DNA of 64,000 nucleotides, taken from Tetradesmus obliquus. Its lineage: Eukaryota > Chlorophyta > Chlorophyceae > Sphaeropleales > Scenedesmaceae. The position numbers were made by a program, and so were the translations under genes. Shown in pieces: positions 59,801 through 64,000 of the stretch (positions are counted from its first letter, which is position 1; the number at the start of each line of letters is the position of its first letter). Below the pieces are notes generated by a model. That model ran no database searches, was not told the origin of the DNA, and was given only the letters and a program-made list of their open reading frames with translations. The DNA lies in assembly GCA_030272155.1 (NCBI GenBank), contig CP126194.1:7691719-7755718 (forward strand). Direction: 5' to 3'.

Positions 59801-61436
59801 CGGTCTATTCATCACTATGATGTGGTGATGTCATGGTGGTGCAAACAACATTGTTGAATGAAAAATGCCACTTGCAAGCAATTACTGCAGTGCATGCACG
59901 CATGTGCTGCGCCAACTGCGCCTGTATTGTGTTTGACTGCAGGCTTCAAGATACCGTGTTGCGGTGGCTGCCTGTGACACACAACAAGGCAGTGGAGCCT
60001 GCAGCTGCCTCTGAAGGGGACAGCCCCATAAAGACGGTGCTGCGAAGCAAGGGGTTCATGTGGCTCAGCAACAAACACACTACTGCATTCTACTGGAGCC
60101 ACGCAGGTTGGTATCTATGCTATTATTGAACTGAATGCGTTTCAATCATTGCCCATGAACGAAGCCAATTCATTTTGCGATGTTCATGCGTACATTGCGT
60201 TCATCACATGTACAAGGGCCTCATGCACATGCACATGCTAGTGCTTCAAGCTTGAGCTGAAAGATGTTGCAGGGCCAGCATACACATAGATATGTGCTTT
60301 TTTTCCAGAATGCTGTTCAGAAACATGGTGCTGAGCTGATTGCATCAACACAATGAATCAAGTACTCTAATGAAACATTATGTGGGCATGTTGCTGCATG
60401 CAAAATGCATGCCGCGCATTCTCTCTTGCAAGTCAGTTTCGTTTGCTCAATTTCTTTATGCATGTAGGTCAGCACTTTGAGATTCGTGAGGAGGGTGACT
60501 GGTGGGCTGCTGTGCCTGACGAGGAGTGGCCCGACGCCGCCAGCGGACAACGCGGCATCATCCTCGCCGACTTCCAGCCATCCGTTGGGGATCGACGCCA
60601 AGAGATCGTCTTCATTGGGGCCGGCATGGACGAGGTCAGTTTGCATGTTGTCAGAAAGCATGGAACTTGCTACACCAACATGTTAATCAAGTTTGTAATC
60701 AGATCGCTTTTGCATTATTCACCTATGTTGTTAGTAAATGTTTTCTTGCATGTTTTCCCGAAAGAAGTTTGATGTTGTTGAATTGTCAAACCATGCTTAG
60801 AGATACGCTGCGCCCCATCAAGTCACTGTTTTCTGAGACATTTACTACTTGTTGATGTTGACTGTTCGTGGAGCAAGCTTCGTGAGGTGCGTTGCACGTG
60901 ACCATTGGTGTAAGACGCGATATAACATATGTACGCCACGTTTGGCGTGCAAGAGTGAGCATTATGTGCTATGGTGTAAGCTTTGTTACTTTCTAGACCA
61001 TGCGTTCATTGTGGTGCTGCTAATGCGATCCAACGTGTTGACAATACTACTTCAACCCTTCTCTCAGTATCACATATCATACCCACATGCAAGAACCTTC
61101 CCGCAGTATGCTCTCAACCCCCTATGTCATGTTATGTGTGAATCTCAGTGGAAAAGGTTTGCCAACTGATGTATATATGCATGGCAGTAAAGGCTAAGCA
61201 CAACACTTGCTCTGTTGCCTTTGAGGCTTTGCTGGTGCTGCTACGGCGTTTCTTAGGTAGCAAAATTCATTGATACTTGTCTTAACACAAGTTCATTGAC
61301 CACCAACTTCTTCTCTTTGCAGGACAAGATATGTGCACAACTGGACTCGGCGCTCTTGACGGATGAAGAGCTGGCCGTGTACAACACCAAGTGGTCTAGC
61401 CTTCCAGACCCGGAGCACGAAGGGGCACCAATGTAG
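56700..61436 (+). CDS. CobW/COG0523 metal-chaperone GTPase with His-rich loop
   Basis: COG0523 GTPases deliver metals such as zinc or cobalt to client enzymes. Nine exons join in frame: 56700-56754, 56959-57147, 57410-57491, 57950-58108, 58688-58904, 59257-59645, 59943-60106, 60468-60634, 61323-61436, giving about 511 residues. Visible motifs: the P-loop GFLGSGKTT at residues 13-21 (split by an intron), ACIVNDVASINID, the metal-binding CxCC in NGCACCNLQDEL near 80, ENSGVAEP, LVDSSSF and the G4 motif LLNKVDLL near 195. A very His-rich segment follows (about residues 265-325, with HAHHHH and HEHEHTHEHKHH). The CobW C-terminal domain ends with GDWWAAVP and EIVFIGAGMDE. The first intron begins with GC rather than GT. 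The order of parts matches ZNG1-like and plant CobW proteins. It is divergent from the OB-fold gene, start codons 306 bp apart. Confidence 0.95.
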
Positions 61437-62165
61437 CCCAATACATTGGCAGCCCGGCGCTAGATGCATGCGGTTTCAGATGTGCACCATTTCAAATGCT
61501 GGCAGCAAATGTAGCTTGCTATGATGTTCACCTTGGTCTAGGGGTTTTGACAAGCTTGGTGTGACGATATCTGGTAACTATGTCTGTTTCATCACTTCTT
61601 TGGTCTCAAGTCGACACCTCAAGTTGACACCTGAGGGAGTTCCGCATAAGCGAACCCAGTATAAATGCAAGGGGTTTTCGAGCACGTTGCAATGCAAGCA
61701 CATTGGCACATAATAAGTGTGTTGGAAAAGTCTCTAGCATTCCGGATCTAACGCTAGGCACTTGATAAGAATGGCCATTTAGAACAGGCCATACATGGTC
61801 ACTAGGACAGTCAACTTTGAATGACATTAGTATGAAACGGTAAAGCAAGCATACACCTCCCCCAATACATGCAATTTACACTACTGACACTCCTGCTTCT
61901 TGCGAGGAAGACTTCAACTTCAATCTGAGCTACGGTGTCAACCAAGTGGAGTCACTGACAAGGTGTCACTACCCAGGCTACCAAGGACTACAAGAGGATC
62001 AAAGACTGTCAGTGCCGTTGCTCCCCAAGGGCATCGTGGCTCTTCGGGACGGCGCTGACCAGGTGTTGTTATGGTTGCAAGTAATACTAGACGACATAGG
62101 AGCAGAAGCAGGAGCTGCACATGCTAATCTGAGGTTTAGCAGCCATGGTGGCCTTTCGGGGGACC
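61437..62165. other. Subtelomeric DNA and CobW 3' UTR
   Basis: No coding exon. It contains the presumed 3' UTR of the CobW gene; I see no clear TGTAA before the element at 62171. Confidence 0.4.
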
Positions 62166-62449
62166 ACTTCTGTAACGATACCCCAAAAGGCAAAGCCTCT
62201 GAGCCTCGATTCCGGCCTATAGACCCCATCATGTTACATACCTCCCCCTCGAGGTAGCATGATGTCCTCATCCGCGAACCGAGCTCAGTGGGGTTTGAGC
62301 ACAGGACCTTCTGCACCGCAACACGGCACTCTACCGTCTCGGCTACGCAATCCTTTCCATCCCGATCAGCTACCAATGTAACGATACCCCAAAAGGCGAT
62401 GCCTCTGAGCTTTGATTCCGGCCTATAGACCCCATCACGTTACAACTTC
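62166..62449 (-). mobile_element. Miniature LTR retroelement (TRIM type) with target-site duplication
   Basis: Two direct repeats of 68 bp (62171-62238 and 62377-62444; five differences) each begin TGTAAC and end GTTACA, the TG...CA form of LTRs. They flank 138 bp. The perfect 5-bp duplication ACTTC at 62166-62170 and 62445-62449 marks insertion. Read on the minus strand, one base after the first LTR comes TGGTAGCTGATCGGG, a plausible tRNA primer-binding site. Just before the second LTR lies the purine tract GAGGGGGAGG. There is no coding capacity, so it would depend on proteins of another element. Confidence 0.85.
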
Positions 62450-63351
62450 TTGCCATGTTGTGTTGCACTGCAGTTACCGTATCGCTGCTGCAAACTGTAG
62501 TCGTGCGGCCCTTGCAGCAGCTGGTTTGTCCTCTGCTCTCTCTCCCCAGTTTGTCGCCTCAGACCACCGCCTGCCAGGCTGTGTTGCTGCTTGGTGGGTG
62601 TTGTTCTGTGGGTTCAGCCCGCCCGCTGCACTGCATAAAGTGCAGCTTGCTGTCACTAACACTGTTTACACTAGTCCTGCCTTTGTTTAGCATCAATACT
62701 GCGTGTGCTGTGACTGACGGCTTTGCCTGCAAGGCCATATGTCAAGTTACACACACATCGAGACTTTTTGGGGTGAGTCTCCTTGAGTGACAGCCTGTTT
62801 TGCTGAGTCATCTGCGAAGCTCCAGATTTTCGGGTGTTCGTTGCAACGTAGTTGCCTGTGCACACCGTGTAACCCCTCTTCTTCTTCTTCTGTTGCACTG
62901 CATGTACTTGTTGGTTTATGGGGAGGTAGGGGCTGCAAGATGCCTCTGGAGTTTTACTTTGGTTGCATCTTGTGGCTTGCTATCGGGTTCTCATGATATG
63001 TGAGCTGAAAGAGGGGCAAGTGACTCGCTCTAGGGCGATAGCTTGCCCACCCCTGTAACAGACCTATCTCTGTTGCTTCTAGACAACAGCTGGGCCAGTG
63101 GATTGCCTGCCATTAAGGTTGTCTGGGTGTTGTATTCTACTTGATTTTTCATCTGCTGTGCGTAGGGAGCAGCAATGTGCTTGCATTCATATTGCTGTAC
63201 TCACATCAGCCGGTTGTCAACTGCATTGCTGGTCTGGCAGCTACCTGGGGCGGTGGTGGTGCCCTTGCTTGTGGTGACAGTGTAGCCATGCGGTGGAGTT
63301 GCTGCATGTAGTCAGCGGTAGGAGTGTTTTTTTGTTTTTTGTAGGTCATCT
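62450..63351. other. Subtelomeric spacer
   Basis: Unique-looking T-rich DNA between the TRIM element and the telomere. No gene is supported; the longest ORFs (about 110 codons near 62455) lack any recognisable domain. Confidence 0.4.
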
Positions 63352-63640
63352 TTTTAGGGTTTTTTTAGTTTTAGGTTTTAGGGTTTAGGTTTTAGGGTTT
63401 TAGTTTTAGTTTTAGTTTTAGCTTTAGTTTTAGGGTTTAGGTTTAGGTTGTAGTTTTGTAGGCTTAAGGTTTTAGGTTTTAGGGTTTAGGGTTTAGGTTT
63501 TAGGTTTTAGTTTTTAGGTTTTAGGTTTTAGGTTTTGGGTTTAGGTTTTTGGGTTTAGGGTTTAGGGTTTAGGGTTTAGGTTTAGGTTTTAGGTTTTAGG
63601 GTTTAGGTTTAGGGTTTAGGGTTTAGGGTTTAGGTTGCTC
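63352..63640 (+). repeat. Degenerate telomere-variant zone
   Basis: Mixed units (TTTTAGGG, TTTTAG, TTTAGG, TTTAGGG) in irregular order, ending in an interruption TTGCTC at about 63635. It marks the old, no longer renewed inner part of the telomere. Confidence 0.85.
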
Positions 63641-64000
63641 TAGGGTTTAGGGTTTAGGGTTTAGGGTTTAGGGTTTAGGGTTTAGGGTTTAGGGTTTAGG
63701 GTTTAGGGTTTAGGGTTTAGGGTTTAGGGTTTAGGGTTTAGGGTTTAGGGTTTAGGGTTTAGGGTTTAGGGTTTAGGGTTTAGGGTTTAGGGTTTAGGGT
63801 TTAGGGTTTAGGGTTTAGGGTTTAGGGTTTAGGGTTTAGGGTTTAGGGTTTAGGGTTTAGGGTTTAGGGTTTAGGGTTTAGGGTTTAGGGTTTAGGGTTT
63901 AGGGTTTAGGGTTTAGGGTTTAGGGTTTAGGGTTTAGGGTTTAGGGTTTAGGTTTAGGGTTTAGGGTTTAGGGTTTAGGGTTTAGGGTTTAGGGTTTAGG
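63641..64000 (+). repeat. Telomeric (TTTAGGG)n array, right chromosome end
   Basis: About 51 units of the plant-type repeat TTTAGGG run to the window edge with one shortened unit (TTTAGG, about 63946-63952). The G-rich strand points right, so this is the right chromosome end. Confidence 0.97.

Noticed and set aside
62290-62360. tRNA-like box A/box B pattern (minus strand) suggesting a SINE or tRNA gene
   Set aside because: Stems do not pair well and the stretch lies inside an element with LTRs, target duplication and polypurine tract, which the TRIM reading explains better.

Overview
The window is a chromosome end of a green alga. The right edge is a plant-type telomere of (TTTAGGG)n, preceded by about 290 bp of degenerate variants. 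The genes are intron-rich (up to about 18 exons), with GTGAG-type donors and TGCAG acceptors. Coding DNA is GC-rich and full of CAG/CTG runs that give polyQ, polyA and polyS tracts. TGTAA, the green-algal polyadenylation signal, lies 70-180 bp after four of the predicted stop codons. Together with magnesium chelatase subunit H this points to a chlorophyte, probably class Chlorophyceae (a Sphaeropleales-like alga is my guess). All gene models were built by eye from frame, splice sites and phase; every listed exon set keeps frame across its junctions.

Left arm (1-15 kb, + strand): a very large unrecognised gene (about 240-9758, 5' end probably outside the window) and a small putative plastid membrane protein gene (about 10553-12486). 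A gene-poor, AT-richer stretch follows.

Centre (15-45 kb): CHLH (15282-23164, +, 15 exons) is the anchor. Then come a single-exon leucine-rich-repeat protein (-), a FIST-domain sensory protein (-), a membrane-anchored alpha/beta hydrolase whose nucleophile elbow carries Gly instead of Ser (+), a rhomboid protease of the RHBDD1/RBL type (-), and a cyclophilin-40-like protein with a double-stranded-RNA-binding domain in front (+).

Right arm (45-64 kb): a gene-poor 3 kb, an oxysterol-binding-protein-related protein (-), a multi-OB-fold protein with a zinc ribbon (-), and a COG0523/CobW metal-chaperone GTPase (+). A 274-bp miniature LTR element (TRIM type) with a perfect 5-bp target duplication follows, then the telomere.

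Neighbouring genes show no shared pathway. Three pairs are divergent with start codons 300-570 bp apart (FIST/hydrolase, rhomboid/cyclophilin, OB-fold/CobW) and may share promoters. The observations I consider most worth following are the dsRBD-cyclophilin-TPR fusion, the TRIM element, the five tandem copies of one splice donor in the ORP gene, and the OB-fold/zinc-ribbon protein that could be a divergent CTC1.
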